Positions 51,994-61,655 of a stretch of 64,000 nt of DNA are shown one piece after another. Each line of letters starts with the position of its first letter. The stretch's first letter is position 1. Both the position numbers and the translations under genes were made by a program. Location: NCBI RefSeq assembly GCF_050908995.1, contig NC_135118.1, positions 21,709,501 to 21,773,500 of the forward strand, read 5' to 3'. The stretch is from Andrena cerasifolii. Its lineage: Eukaryota > Arthropoda > Insecta > Hymenoptera > Andrenidae. Under the pieces are notes generated by a model. That model did no database searches. It was not told where the DNA came from and was given only the letters and a program-made list of their open reading frames with translations.

Positions 51994-52028
51994 TATAAGA
52001 GCCCGCAGGTGAGGGGCGGAGGCCAGTT
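51994..52028 (+). promoter_or_regulatory. emc core promoter: TATA box, E-box, initiator
   Basis: TATAAG at 51994-51999 and CAGTTG at 52023-52028 put the predicted start (the A at 52024) exactly 30 bp after the first T of the TATA box, the classical spacing. A CAGGTG E-box at 52006-52011 lies between them, where a bHLH dimer or Snail-type factor could compete with the initiation complex. I infer the start site from motif spacing only. Confidence 0.55.
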
Positions 52029-52148
52029 GACTTCGATCCGCCTGTAGTGCAACGTGCGCAACGTACAGACTAGTCTCTACAGTCCACTGTGAACCGACGA
52101 GAGTCTACTTTCCTCGTCTCGCCGCTAGCCAAGGGATCTTTACGAAAG

Positions 52149-52178
52149 ATGGTCCTCGCGAGTGAAACCAGCTCGTGA
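52149..52178 (+). CDS. Short uORF in the emc leader (9 codons)
   Basis: ATG at 52149 in a purine context (aaagATGg), then eight codons and TGA. It precedes the emc start by about 360 nt in the predicted leader, so it may lower emc translation. Presence is certain, use is not. Confidence 0.3.
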   Translation: MVLASETSS

Positions 52179-52538
52179 TAATAAACGACGGTACGCTGTG
52201 TGTGTGCGCGCGCGCGTCACGTTCGTGCCAGGAATCCTCGTGAACCGAGAACACCGGAGTGCACGGACAGCCCTAAGGGACTGGAAAGCAGCTAGCAGGC
52301 TCGGCTCTGTTTCGTGCGCTCACTTGGGCGGGTTTGGTTCGATCGATAAACACACGCGGGGGTGCGTGTACGTGCACCAGCCGTACGACGGCCAGACAAC
52401 AGTCGCGAGAGAAGGTGTGCGCGGCCAAATTCTGATCTACAACCTACGCCGATACTATTTTCCGCACTTCTCGCCACTTAGCCGGAGCGATCAGCGAGTG
52501 CACGCGTCTACCCAGGGTGCGAGACAGATCCACGCGAC

Positions 52539-52922
52539 ATGAAGGCGATGGTGGTGAGCCCGGTGGGCGGAAGAGTGCCGCCGAGCCGCGGTGTCCTGCA
52601 CAGTAGTTTGGGGATCAATGGAACTCGCCGCGATCTCGAGGCGGAAGAGGTGGCTGCTTACCTGACGAAGCTCAGGTCCTTGGTGCCAGATATGCCGAGG
52701 AAGCGGAAGCTCTCGAAGCTCGAGGTCATTCAAAGGGTGATCGAGTACATCTGCGATCTGCAAACCACCCTCGAAGAGACCAACGTGCATCACGAGTCCA
52801 GCGTGACGAAGACGACGACGCGGCAGCCCCTTCAGCCACTGTTGAACACCACGACGGCGGCGCCAACGACGACCACCGCGTCCACGACGACCACGATGAC
52901 GGGTCTCGTCGCGGAACGGTGA
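52539..52922 (+). CDS. emc: Extramacrochaetae, Id-type HLH repressor
   Basis: A 127-codon protein. Residues 36-50 form helix 1 (AEEVAAYLTKLRSLVP), a short loop (MPRKRKL) follows, and residues 59-79 form helix 2 (SKLEVIQRVIEYICDLQTTLE). These match Id/emc proteins and no other HLH class. There is no basic region before helix 1, so it dimerises but does not bind DNA; emc sequesters Daughterless and Achaete-Scute proteins in the nucleus. The N-terminal 35 residues are Gly/Pro/Arg-rich and the tail (103-119) is Thr-rich with one RQPLQPLL segment. It is shorter than Drosophila emc (199 aa), which has long low-complexity tails. The start ATG is the first in frame after the leader, and no intron is needed to read the HLH. 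A downstream splice altering the last residues cannot be excluded. Confidence 0.93.
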   Translation: MKAMVVSPVGGRVPPSRGVLHSSLGINGTRRDLEAEEVAAYLTKLRSLVPDMPRKRKLSKLEVIQRVIEYICDLQTTLEETNVHHESSVTKTTTRQPLQPLLNTTTAAPTTTTASTTTTMTGLVAER

Positions 52923-53869
52923 CCTGTGTCGGAGAGCCAGCTCCAGTAAGGTCCAGGTCGCTGCGAGCTCGTCCTCGTTGGGCTGACGGGAACGACCCAT
53001 CGCCGTTTCTGCTTGTCGCCCAGGACCGCTCGAGGAGTACACTCCTCTTCGGGGAGTCGATCGAGAACCACGGGTCTTCTTCACCGACGCTCCAGGGCCG
53101 CTGTTATCTCGAATGTACAGATTTCCGGGAAAGACTCGACGAAGGCGAAGCTCCGCTGGGAGCACGAGGAAGTAAGGCTTCGGGCGTTCGGAGGGAGCAT
53201 CCGCGCCTGAAAGGAATGGAGGACGAAGAGGAACGATAAAACGGGCCTTACCGTGGCCGATCTAGCTTCTTTCTTCGAGGAAAGATGTAAATACCTGTAC
53301 ATAAAACTCGCCGCATTCCTCGCACCGACCTCTATCATCGTAATAGACTGCTCACTTCTGCGTCCGCTGTTCTTTTCATCCCTCCCTCCCCGATCATCCT
53401 TGCAATGTCCTCTCTGCGATTCCTGTTTTAACCGCGTTTACACCGTCTCTCATAATATCGTAAGATCGACGACGATCGCGCGATGTTTCTTTTCCATATT
53501 GATTCCTCTTGGCATCGCCACCGCTCTGTGTAAACACGCCTCGAGAAATCGTAGATTTCATTTCGGCGCATTTCAATTTCATGTTCTGTATCTTCACTTT
53601 CGTTGTTTAGCCGCCGTCACGATCAATTGGAAGAGAATCATACATGTGTTTCTTGTGGTATTTCTTGTCTTGAATTCTCGTGGCGCTGAAGTTCCAGAAT
53701 GCACCCCAACCTGAAATTAAATTAGCGATCCACGGTAGAATCGTCGTATACTGCCCAACTGGTCGTGGATGGATCTTATCGTTATTTTTCTCGTGAAACA
53801 GGAACATGTTTATTGTCGCGTCGACCAGAGAGCCTGTATTATTTTCAACATCCCCCCCCCCATGTAGAT

Positions 53870-54115
53870 AATAAAACACGCGAATTCTTTGTATTACGAT
53901 TATTATTATATTAATCGCAATGTCGATGCTATATTATTATATTATATTATTATTAATTATTATTACATGATTATTACCGTTGTTATTGCTTTTCATATTA
54001 TAATTTTAGAGATCTCTCTGTCCGTAACTATTGTATATTCGCGAAGACTGAAAGGCTGTAAAGTTGTAAGTAATATTGTCGCGCCGGCGTATTACGATCG
54101 CGCACGCGAAATAAA
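53870..54115 (+). terminator. emc polyadenylation signals
   Basis: AATAAA at 53870-53875 and at 54110-54115 (the latter followed by a GT-rich stretch, gcgtgtatattgttctttcg), with a third at 54301. The 3' UTR would be ~1.0-1.2 kb, AT-rich after 53.88 kb. Which site is used cannot be told from sequence. Confidence 0.45.
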
Positions 54116-54309
54116 TGCAAACTGTGTCCATACGATTAACACCTGCGTGTATATTGTTCTTTCGTTCGATCATCACCTCTGACCCCATTGCGAATTCCTG
54201 CGCGCACGAAAATGCGCGGGTCTTTTCGAATACTCGGCGCCTAGGGGCAGCTTCTCTACGCGAGTACGCAGGATTTTGGAGACTATGAATATTTACAGAA
54301 AATAAATAT

Positions 54310-56325
54310 CTGCGATCATACGCGAGCGGAACTATTTTCTAATAAGATTTCTTTTGTATACATGAATTCATTCAGTGGCCGAGGTGTTGGAACGTCTCAT
54401 AGAAGGCAATGAACGCGATGCTGTGGAGCACGAAGTCTGTCTCTCGCAAAGTGACAGTTGAAGAAACTAGGAAGTAGCTTTTAGTCGAGTGGAATGACGA
54501 CTCGTAGCTCGCTTGACGATTCGAAGGCAAGTGAAAGTAAAAATGTAGCTTGGCAAGGTGTACTTCCTTCTTAGATATTCTAAAGATTCACTTTGAAAAG
54601 CGTACAATCCAAGTCTTAACGTATTAGATTTATTTATAAAACTAAATCGTTCAACTTCTTCTCCTTATAAGAAACTCATGGTTCATTGCAATCCAAATTA
54701 CTAATTACAACGATGGTAGGTATTTGCATATGATTCCTTTAAAACCCACGCAGTCGATCCTATACTGAAACAAAAACCAGCTCCAAGCAAAAACTCGCAA
54801 CCACCATTTCCCTCTACTCGCAAAAGCTTGTTCGCTAGAAAAACGTCGCCACCCGCGCGAGTGATACCCTCGAACGTCGCCACAGACTGGATCGAATTCG
54901 TAAAGGGCACGGAGGGGGTCGATTGCCAGCGATCGAATTAACGATAGACCATCGGCATCAGTTTCTTGTCAGGTCGTTCCCTCGCTTCCTGCATCGCTGA
55001 AAGCGGTAAATCCGCGACTGTCCTGAGATCTGTGCACCCTACCACGAGGTGTGTCGCGGGGTGGGGTTAAATGGGCACACGTGCACGTAATAATCCACGC
55101 ACACGTGCGAGGGAGGAGTCTCTCTTTCTCTCCCCTTCTCCCTCTGTCCACGGTGGCGTTGTCCTCGTCAAAGGCGAGGGCCTAGGCGGACGACGGCACG
55201 GACGATGTATCGTGTCGCAGGGTGTAGGAGTTCGCAAAGTTGCCGGTATTGATCGTGTACCCTGCTCCCCGGGTCGCGTGCGCGTTCCTGGGAACCACGG
55301 GTTCACGGGATACCCACGGGAACTGATTCCATCCGACTGGCTTTCGTCCCTTCGGCGGCCACTCGACGGAGCTCGCTTCGTATTCATAGCGAAGGACAGA
55401 GGGATGGGGGAGCGAGAAGGAGGGACAGAGAAGAATGGATAGGAGAGGGTGGCCGAACCATACTCGACGGAGGCGAACGGCTGCTGGCCGGCCGCTCGAC
55501 GGTACACTATATACACTAATAACGAAAGTGGAGGCTGACTCACGACGGTGCAGCGCACACTCTCCTACGCTAAAAGGGCTGATCGATCCGAAGGGGATAA
55601 GGGCCGCCTCGACGCACTCCGCGACTGTCAGCGCGTCCCTCTACCCGGGATACGCGGTGACTTATGGTCGCCCTCGCGAATCTTAATCGCGCGATTCTAG
55701 GGGGCCGACGCGACGACCTTACGTACAGGGATCCTTGCTAGCTAGAAACAGAGGCTACATTATGTAAATGCTTCAGAATTCAAACGTTCTGTTAACTGTG
55801 AAGAGAAAGGAAGAGAAAAGGGCATACCTTTTTTCATTGAAACTCTTGGTTTTTGTAATTGCAAGAGTAATCCTGAGAGTGGAGTAGATTTTTGTAGACA
55901 TCCCAAGTATAAGAAAGGATCTGCGAGTTTAAGGAACGCTGAGATTCACTTGGAATAGTTATGGTTTTTCTTAACCATCATGGATCCGTCTTTTTATCCT
56001 TCTACTTGCAAACGGGTTCCTTGTTTTTCTTAAGTGCCTCTGCTCGTTTCATGGCTAGATATTTGCAGCTCGATTGCCTCTTCTTATAAAAAAAAAGCTG
56101 TGGACTTTGAGAACAATCAAGTCTACGTTCACTAATACGTACATTATCCAATTAATCTTGTGCCTAAAACACCGTTTACAATGAGTGGTATGACATTTCG
56201 AAAGAACAGATTTCTGCAGTTCCTGCTGAAGTAGTCGTCGCAGTATAGTAACTGTACTTACATACGTTCCTTAAATGTGGACAAGGTATTCTATAAGTAC
56301 TCGTTCCAATGCAAGCGTAAATGTA
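54310..56325. other. emc-Psa convergent intergenic region
   Basis: About 2 kb between the two 3' ends. 54970-55690 is CpG-rich with chance frames on both strands. No gene or bounded repeat seen. Confidence 0.4.
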
Positions 56326-56432
56326 TTTATTTCAATTTCCTCGATTAATGGTACGTGATATAAATGTGTACTGCGACTACACACTTGCCTTATCCTTTTT
56401 TCCCTGCTTTTTCGCCCCTTTTGCATTTTATT
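56326..56432 (-). terminator. Psa polyadenylation signals
   Basis: On the minus strand AATAAA occurs at 56427-56432 and 56326-56331, giving a 3' UTR of ~0.63-0.74 kb after the Psa stop. No closer AATAAA was noticed on this strand. Confidence 0.4.
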
Positions 56433-56784
56433 CATGATACAATATAGATAAACACTAGGTGCGCGAATCTGAAGTACTCCGAAAAATAAACGTCCCGCGG
56501 CCCGTGAAATCACGGGACACGGGGGGGAACTAAATGCCAATAATGAATGCTGTGATATTTTTCGTTTAAATGCCATCGGCAAGGTGATACAATAGACACC
56601 ATAAAACAGTGTATCTTTCGTACGCATTCACTCGAATGAATGTTCAACACAAGTGAACAATGAACACTTATATATCGTGTTTCTCCAATCATCGTTCCTC
56701 GTAAATGCAAATCCTCTGACGACCCGTCTGTTCTACGAAACTGTACTTCCCGCGTCTAAACTCACTCGCAGAAATTTTTGTAAC

Positions 56785-56934
56785 CCTTTCGGTGCTGGTG
56801 TCGCTAACAAATACCTCGGTCGATCGACGCGCGCGGTGAACGCTCATGGGCGTCCAGTGAACACGGTTAACGATATATGGCCAGCGTTTTCCGCACACGG
56901 AGTATGCTACGTTTAAATCTCAGCACCGAAAGGG
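56785..56934. mobile_element. 150-bp CCCTTTCGGTGCTG MITE in Psa 3' UTR
   Basis: CCCTTTCGGTGCTG at the left is mirrored by CAGCACCGAAAGGG at the right. The flanks gtaa and ttag look like a decayed TTAA duplication. It begins ~130 bp downstream of the Psa stop, inside the predicted 3' UTR. CCCTT ends fit the other TTAA elements here. Confidence 0.6.
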
Positions 56935-57061
56935 TTAGCACGCCCTTGTGACAGCGTTACGCGGTACCATCCTCTCCATTTTCCATTGCATCAGACATTG
57001 TAACAAGGCAGAGTCGAGACGTGACTCTGCGCGACGCATGAAGTGGCTCTTCATGCTAATA

Positions 57062-59140
57062 CTAAACGTGCGCGGCCAGGTATTCCTTGATAGAGTCTTT
57101 ATCTCTAGCCAGCCATGCCGCGTTCAGTCTGATTGTCTCTAGGCTCTGCTGAACCGTCCTCTCGGTTCCTGGCATCTGGTGCTCCTTGAAGAAGTTCTCG
57201 ACGTCTTGGGCTTGCTCCTCGGTGACGAAATCCTCCACTATTACTTTCACCAGTCTCGACATCAGGAAGCCGCCCTCGTAACGATCGCGGAACGTCTGCC
57301 AGTGCTTCTTGAAAAACTCCCAGGCCAGCAATCGTCCCTTGTACGACATCGACACGGACATGATAGGGCACACCGCGTCCTGAGCTCTGACTTCGTCGCT
57401 GATAGCGAACTCGAGAACTTCTGCCAACAGACCCTCGTCTTTTATTTCCCCAAGGGATCTCAGTATTCTGTCCTTCTCCTCGTGCAGCTCCGCTTCCCGA
57501 TAGAGCCTCAGCATGGTCTGGTACGTTTCAGCGCCGCCGACAGAGAGCACAGCTCTGTAGACTGGGATTCGCAGATCAGCGGGCAGTGTCGTTGTGTGAG
57601 AAATGTGCAACGCGAATCGCCTCTTCGCTTCCTCTATGGTGTCTTTGTCGTTCAGGGACGCCATGCGGGCCAATATGCTGGACCGTAGGAGGTTGTCACA
57701 ATGGCTTTCGCTAGGATTAGGATCCCAACCCAGTTTGTTGGCGATGTCGCGCATCAAGTTGCGCTCGAACGTCTTGAAGGACTCTTGAAAGTCCAGGTGG
57801 GAGATGAGGGTCTCGAGTTTCATTAAGCTATTGTCTATACTGCACCATACCGTGAAGTTGTCCTCGTGCTGGAACGCCTGCATCAGCTGAAGAACTTCTA
57901 CGGTGGAGGCGTGTCCAGCTTGAACCATGGCGAATAAATCGTCCAGAAGGCCCAGTCTATCTACACGAGGCAACGCGCGATCCTTGACCGCGGGTAAGAA
58001 CAAAGACAGCGCCTCCGGACTGTAATGAGTCCTGTAGAAACCAATCGTCCCCGGGTTGACCTTCACCCAATGGTCCTCGGGCACGTCTTTAATCACAAAC
58101 TCGCTCGATTTCTCGTCCAGCAGCGCATTCAGCACGCATTCCTCGGGATTCTTCGATGTGCTCACTCTGATTGGTATCATCCACAAACTGTTCCCGGTGT
58201 CCGCGGAGCCGTCGGCCAGGAATCTTTCTTGGGACAACGACAAGACTCGGTCGTTGCCCTCTTGACGGTATTTAACTTGAACGACAGGGAAACCTTGCTG
58301 CTCGGTCCACGTGGACATCACGCTACGTACATTCTTGCTGCTAGCTTCTTCGAGAGCGTCCCAAAGATCACCTGTCTCCGCGTTCCCGTAACTGTGCTTA
58401 TTCAGGTAGAGGTTCATACCTTTGCGGAAATCATCGTCGCCGATGTAAGAGTGCAACATTCGTATAACGCAGGCGCCTTTGTTGTAAGAAATGTCATCGA
58501 AAATCTCGTCAATCTCGGAAGGATGACCGACTGGCACCTCGATCGGATGACTGTTCTTCAGAGCGTCCAGTTCTAACGCTTTGATGTAGATGTCCATTAC
58601 GAATTGGGTCCAAATGTCGTACTCTGGGAACATGTGAGCGACGCATAGGAATTCCATGAACGACGCGTACCCTTCGTTCAGCCACAGGTGCGTCCACCAT
58701 TCCATGGTTACAAGGTTGCCGAACCACTGATGCGCCAGCTCGTGCGCTACCACCAACACGATCCACTGCTTCTGTCGGACGGACGTATTTTCCACGTCCA
58801 CTAGCAGGCAAGTCTCGCGGTACGTGACTAGACCCCAGTTCTCCATAGCACCCGACGAGAAATCAGCGATCGCGATGAGATCGATTTTCGGCAGGGGATA
58901 GGCGATCCTGAAGTATTTTTTGTAATAAGGTAAAAACTTCGCTGCTATTTTCAACGCGAATTTTCCTTGTTCCGTGTTCGCCTTTGGTGTGTAGACTCGT
59001 ACTAATACACCATCACTGGACGTGTCCTCCACGTAATCGAATTCACCAACGACGACTGCCACCAAATACGTCGACATGATCGGTGTCCTCTCGAATATCA
59101 ATATATCCGTTGAACCCTTTGTCTCCTTGCTTTTAACAGG
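57062..59140 (-). CDS. Psa: Psa exon 4: catalytic and C-terminal domains
   Basis: The exon begins at the acceptor tttgtttcag|CCT and runs open for 692 codons to TAG. It holds the end of the N-terminal beta domain (RTPIMSTYLVA), the thermolysin-like catalytic domain (GAMENWG, HELAHQWFGNLVTMEWW, NEGYASF) and the helical C-terminal domain to the last residues YLAAHV. That ~2.1 kb is uninterrupted is notable, since other animal PSA genes commonly split this part. No frameshift or lost catalytic residue, so it is not a processed pseudogene: its upstream exons are intact and spliced in phase. Confidence 0.95.
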   Translation of the reverse strand, partial: PVKSKETKGSTDILIFERTPIMSTYLVAVVVGEFDYVEDTSSDGVLVRVYTPKANTEQGKFALKIAAKFLPYYKKYFRIAYPLPKIDLIAIADFSSGAMENWGLVTYRETCLLVDVENTSVRQKQWIVLVVAHELAHQWFGNLVTMEWWTHLWLNEGYASFMEFLCVAHMFPEYDIWTQFVMDIYIKALELDALKNSHPIEVPVGHPSEIDEIFDDISYNKGACVIRMLHSYIGDDDFRKGMNLYLNKHSYGNAETGDLWDALEEASSKNVRSVMSTWTEQQGFPVVQVKYRQEGNDRVLSLSQERFLADGSADTGNSLWMIPIRVSTSKNPEECVLNALLDEKSSEFVIKDVPEDHWVKVNPGTIGFYRTHYSPEALSLFLPAVKDRALPRVDRLGLLDDLFAMVQAGHASTVEVLQLMQAFQHEDNFTVWCSIDNSLMKLETLISHLDFQESFKTFERNLMRDIANKLGWDPNPSESHCDNLLRSSILARMASLNDKDTIEEAKRRFALHISHTTTLPADLRIPVYRAVLSVGGAETYQTMLRLYREAELHEEKDRILRSLGEIKDEGLLAEVLEFAISDEVRAQDAVCPIMSVSMSYKGRLLAWEFFKKHWQTFRDRYEGGFLMSRLVKVIVEDFVTEEQAQDVENFFKEHQMPGTERTVQQSLETIRLNAAWLARDKDSIKEYLAAHV

Positions 59141-60794
59141 CTGAAACAAATGAACGAACGTTCTCTATTGTAATTCCACAACTATTACATCGATCTGTAT
59201 TTCATGGAAAAGACTGCTGATACTAGGCGCTGCTTACCATATTGGAAAGTGCTGTAAGACCCGATGGTACATTTAGGGTAATATCAAAGGTGGCTTTATG
59301 AGCTGGTTCGTCCCAGCATGGGAAACAACGTCTAGCATCTGTCGCCTCAAATTGAGTTACAGCTGTGTGCTTAACGGTCCCGTCGGGTCTGCAAGCATAT
59401 GTAAAAATTGTCGTTAGTTCAGAGATGCTCGACCGATGCTTACCATGTTCGACAAGCCAACAAGGGGCGAGTCGCGAGGGAGTACAAGCTGTATCGTGAA
59501 AGCAGCTTTTAATACTGGTTCGTCCCAGCAAGGAAAAAGTCTACGTGCTGATGTAGGGCATAAATAAGTTACAGCATTCCATCCAATCTGTCTACCAAAT
59601 GAATTAGAACCCATAGCTTCATAATACAAAGGCGTGTACTTTCTTTGTCTACGTGCAATACGCAGTCATATTATGTGAAATAAAAACTGTAGTACCCGGT
59701 GTATTTGCTTCTGTAGAATCCCTTCATTTTATTGTTAATTTCTCCCACAAAGTCCAAACTCAAGTATCCGCTCTTTCCCAGTGGCAACTTTTCTGGAAAT
59801 ACCAAAGTGACTGTTTCTTCAGGTACAGAGATTTCGATCTTCTTGCTCGGCATAGTCTTTCCATCGTTATCGTTGAAAACCACACTCTTTATATCTATAT
59901 CCAGTGAATTTATAACAATAGTGTCTGTACACTGCTCCACCTGTAAACATTCGTATATTATTACTAATAGTGTTACATACTGAACGATGACAAATGTTCC
60001 TCCTATAGTCAGTGGTGGATTTAACAGGACGACCGATGAGCAGTTGGCGCCTAGGCCCTTGCCCAGAAGGCCCCCCAGGGCACCATCCTTAAAAAAGTTT
60101 AGACTTTATCTGAAATATACTTTTTTCAGTACTACTACCCTTAGCCCGCTTTTAGTAAACTACCTCTTCATTTTCCCGAAAAAATGGGTCCCTCAGAACG
60201 TTTACCACTTGGGCCTTTTTTCTTAAATCCGCCAATGCCTATAGTTACTATATTCTAGTCTTTAATATTTGTGTAGAGTAATAATAACTAACACACTTGC
60301 AGCCAGAATCTCTAAGCGTGCAGTCTAAGTATCGCAAATGTATTGGACTTTGTTAAAAAGTGGCAGTTAAGAGTAGACTAAGACTAAGCGAACAATACAA
60401 GGTGTCCACTTTCGAAAATGAAATGTTTCTTTTAAAAACAAAGCTGTTGAAAAATAATCGTATTACTTGATTAACTACAATAAAAAAGCAGTCCATACGT
60501 TGCATACTAGCAACTGCATGCTCTGAACCACGCGATTAGTCCTGACCCATATAGCACACGGGTCAGGGGAGGTGCGAGTGAAAACCTGTACTGACCCGTA
60601 TCTGGGTCAGGGAGTTGCGGACGTGTCAATACCCTAAACAAGCGGTCTAAATTGATTCGACTTACGTCGATATACACGTTCTCCTTGCCGTCGAAGATAA
60701 ATGTCTCGAGATTCGGAGATAAAACAATATCATAATGGTAGGGCAGAACGTCCGTTGGCAGCCGGCGAAACGGTGGCTTCTCTGTGCTCGACAT
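57062..60794 (-). CDS. Psa: Puromycin-sensitive aminopeptidase (M1), whole gene
   Basis: A zinc aminopeptidase that trims N-terminal residues from peptides in the cytosol (M1 family, PSA/NPEPPS branch). Four coding exons per transcript: 60794-60666, 59940-59696, then either 59648-59444 (3a) or 59388-59238 (3b), and 59140-57062. The 3b form is 867 aa and the 3a form 885 aa, matching vertebrate PSA without its N-terminal extension (~875 aa). In the 3b form GAMEN is at residues 272-276, HELAH at 308-312, the third zinc ligand Glu at 331 (HEXXH-X18-E) and the catalytic Tyr at 394 (ISYNKG). The C-terminal ~400 residues are the helical ERAP1_C-like domain. All introns have GT-AG borders. The gene is convergent with emc, and intron 1 carries a hAT MITE. 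Start choice: the Met at 60794 aligns with the conserved PFxRLPxDVxP opening; an in-frame Met at 60884 would add 30 residues. Confidence 0.95.
59238..59388 (-). CDS. Psa: Psa alternative exon 3b (canonical)
   Basis: Acceptor atgcttgcag|ACC, donor ATG|gtaagca, 151 nt. It joins exon 2 in phase 2 (GG+A gives Gly) and leaves in phase 0. It encodes 51 residues with the M1 hallmark TQFEATDARRCFPCWDEP. Gln137 here corresponds to the S1-pocket glutamine of M1 enzymes (as in ERAP1 and PepN), which contacts the substrate N-terminal residue. It resembles vertebrate PSA closely. Confidence 0.9.
59444..59648 (-). CDS. Psa: Psa alternative exon 3a (divergent paralogous exon)
   Basis: Acceptor ttgcacgtag|ACA, donor ATG|gtaagca, 205 nt. 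Entry and exit phases are identical to exon 3b. It encodes 69 residues: an 18-residue-longer opening (KYTPLYYEAMGSNSFGRQ) and then TYLCPTSARRLFPCWDEP, aligned with TQFEATDARRCFPCWDEP of 3b. It ends LSNM like 3b. The S1-pocket Gln is Tyr and the following Glu is Cys. The frame is intact and the CWDEP core is kept, so the exon looks selected. The upstream intron would be only 47 nt (59649-59695) with a weak pyrimidine tract, so use may be regulated or minor. An acceptor 6 nt downstream would also be in frame. Confidence 0.75.
59696..59940 (-). CDS. Psa: Psa exon 2: N-terminal beta domain
   Basis: Acceptor tgtttacag|GTG in phase 0, donor CCGG|gtacta in phase 2, 245 nt. It encodes TIVINSLDIDIKSVVF through GYLSLDFVGEINNKMKGFYR to SKYTG, the conserved first beta-domain segment ending before the alternative exons. 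Reading past the donor reaches a stop within eleven codons, so splicing here is required. The donor is weak (gtacta). Confidence 0.9.
60010..60237. mobile_element. hAT-type MITE in Psa intron 1
   Basis: A 228-bp element with ends CAGTGGTGGATTTAA and TTAAATCCGCCAATG, flanked by perfect 8-bp duplications CCTATAGT at 60002-60009 and 60238-60245. 8-bp duplications and CAGTGGCGGA-type ends are diagnostic of hAT elements. The intact duplication means a fairly recent insertion. No coding capacity. Confidence 0.92.
60666..60794 (-). CDS. Psa: Psa exon 1: initiator exon
   Basis: 43 codons, from Met (MSSTEKPPFRRLPTDVLP) to YID, with donor GAC|gtaagt in phase 0. The PF.RLP.DV.P.HYDI opening is the standard cytosolic PSA start. 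The frame stays open upstream to another Met at 60884; the added 30 residues are basic and aromatic (RRLLRYFRCLRFVRIAI), an amphipathic look compatible with a targeting peptide. Vertebrate PSA also has a longer first-Met form. Confidence 0.9.
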
Positions 60795-61655
60795 CGCTCG
60801 ATGTTGGATCGCGATACGGACAAATCTTAAACACCTAAAATACCTTAAGAGCCGTCTTTCAGCTTTCCCTTTTTGCCGACTCACAACGCGAAAGTATGCA
60901 CTCTAACACGAAACGCCTGAAAGCATCGCAGACGCATGCGCGAGGCATGCACACGGGGCAACGAATGTCCGCGAATTAAAATGGAACTGTTTTCGCGAAG
61001 AAAAGAGCGAATCACGTGTTCTGATGTCACTACAAATGTAAAGGCGCAACATTCAATTTCGAATTGCCTATGTTGGTCGTATTTCAACGTTAATATTCTT
61101 GTCTAGCTAAATTCGAATTCAATTTTGGGATAGTTGACATCGTCTTAGTGTCTACAATTGATCATTTGGCTAATCTTTTATTGATCGAATGAATGATTGC
61201 ATTGAAACTTGCGGAATAAGAGTACACATGTGCACGTGTCGGAATGATTTAAAGTGAGCAGAAATAGAAGTTGCGCAACGTGGTTTAAATCAAAATGAAT
61301 TGTTAGGACCATGAATCAGAAGGGCGGTGCAAAACTGGACTTATGGACTGTTATGGATGCTGCCTGCTAGAGAGTTGCTGCGAGTGCAGCTGTGAGGGAA
61401 GCACGAGGACAAGGTTATTCAGCCATCTTAGTATGGTCGACTAGTACTGTCATCTATGTCAGGCTGTGGTAAACTTTAAAACTGCACACTTGAATTACAC
61501 AAATTTTAAATTAATCTGTGAATTACAGATTGACTTTGTCCCTACGCGCCCAGTCCAGGTTGAATCAAAACATCGTAATTAAATATAATATTGCATAATA
61601 CAGTGAATAATATGTAGTATAACAGCAAAAACGAAGCGGTAAGAAAAAAAAATTT
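60795..61655. other. Psa upstream region
   Basis: Probable Psa 5' UTR and promoter (60795-61100), then unique sequence up to the 5S gene. I see no clear TATA box or initiator on the minus strand. 61090-61650 is AT-rich with no recognised feature. Confidence 0.4.

Noticed and set aside
52491..53165. 224-codon open frame on the minus strand across emc
   Set aside because: It is antisense to the recognised HLH frame, is Arg/Gly/Val-rich, and follows from emc's GC-rich third positions.
58025..58576. 183-codon plus-strand frame inside Psa
   Set aside because: Antisense shadow of the M1 catalytic exon; no independent motif.
57062..59140. Psa exon 4 as a processed (intronless) pseudogene
   Set aside because: Upstream exons with matched phases and GT-AG borders are present, and all catalytic residues and the stop are in place.
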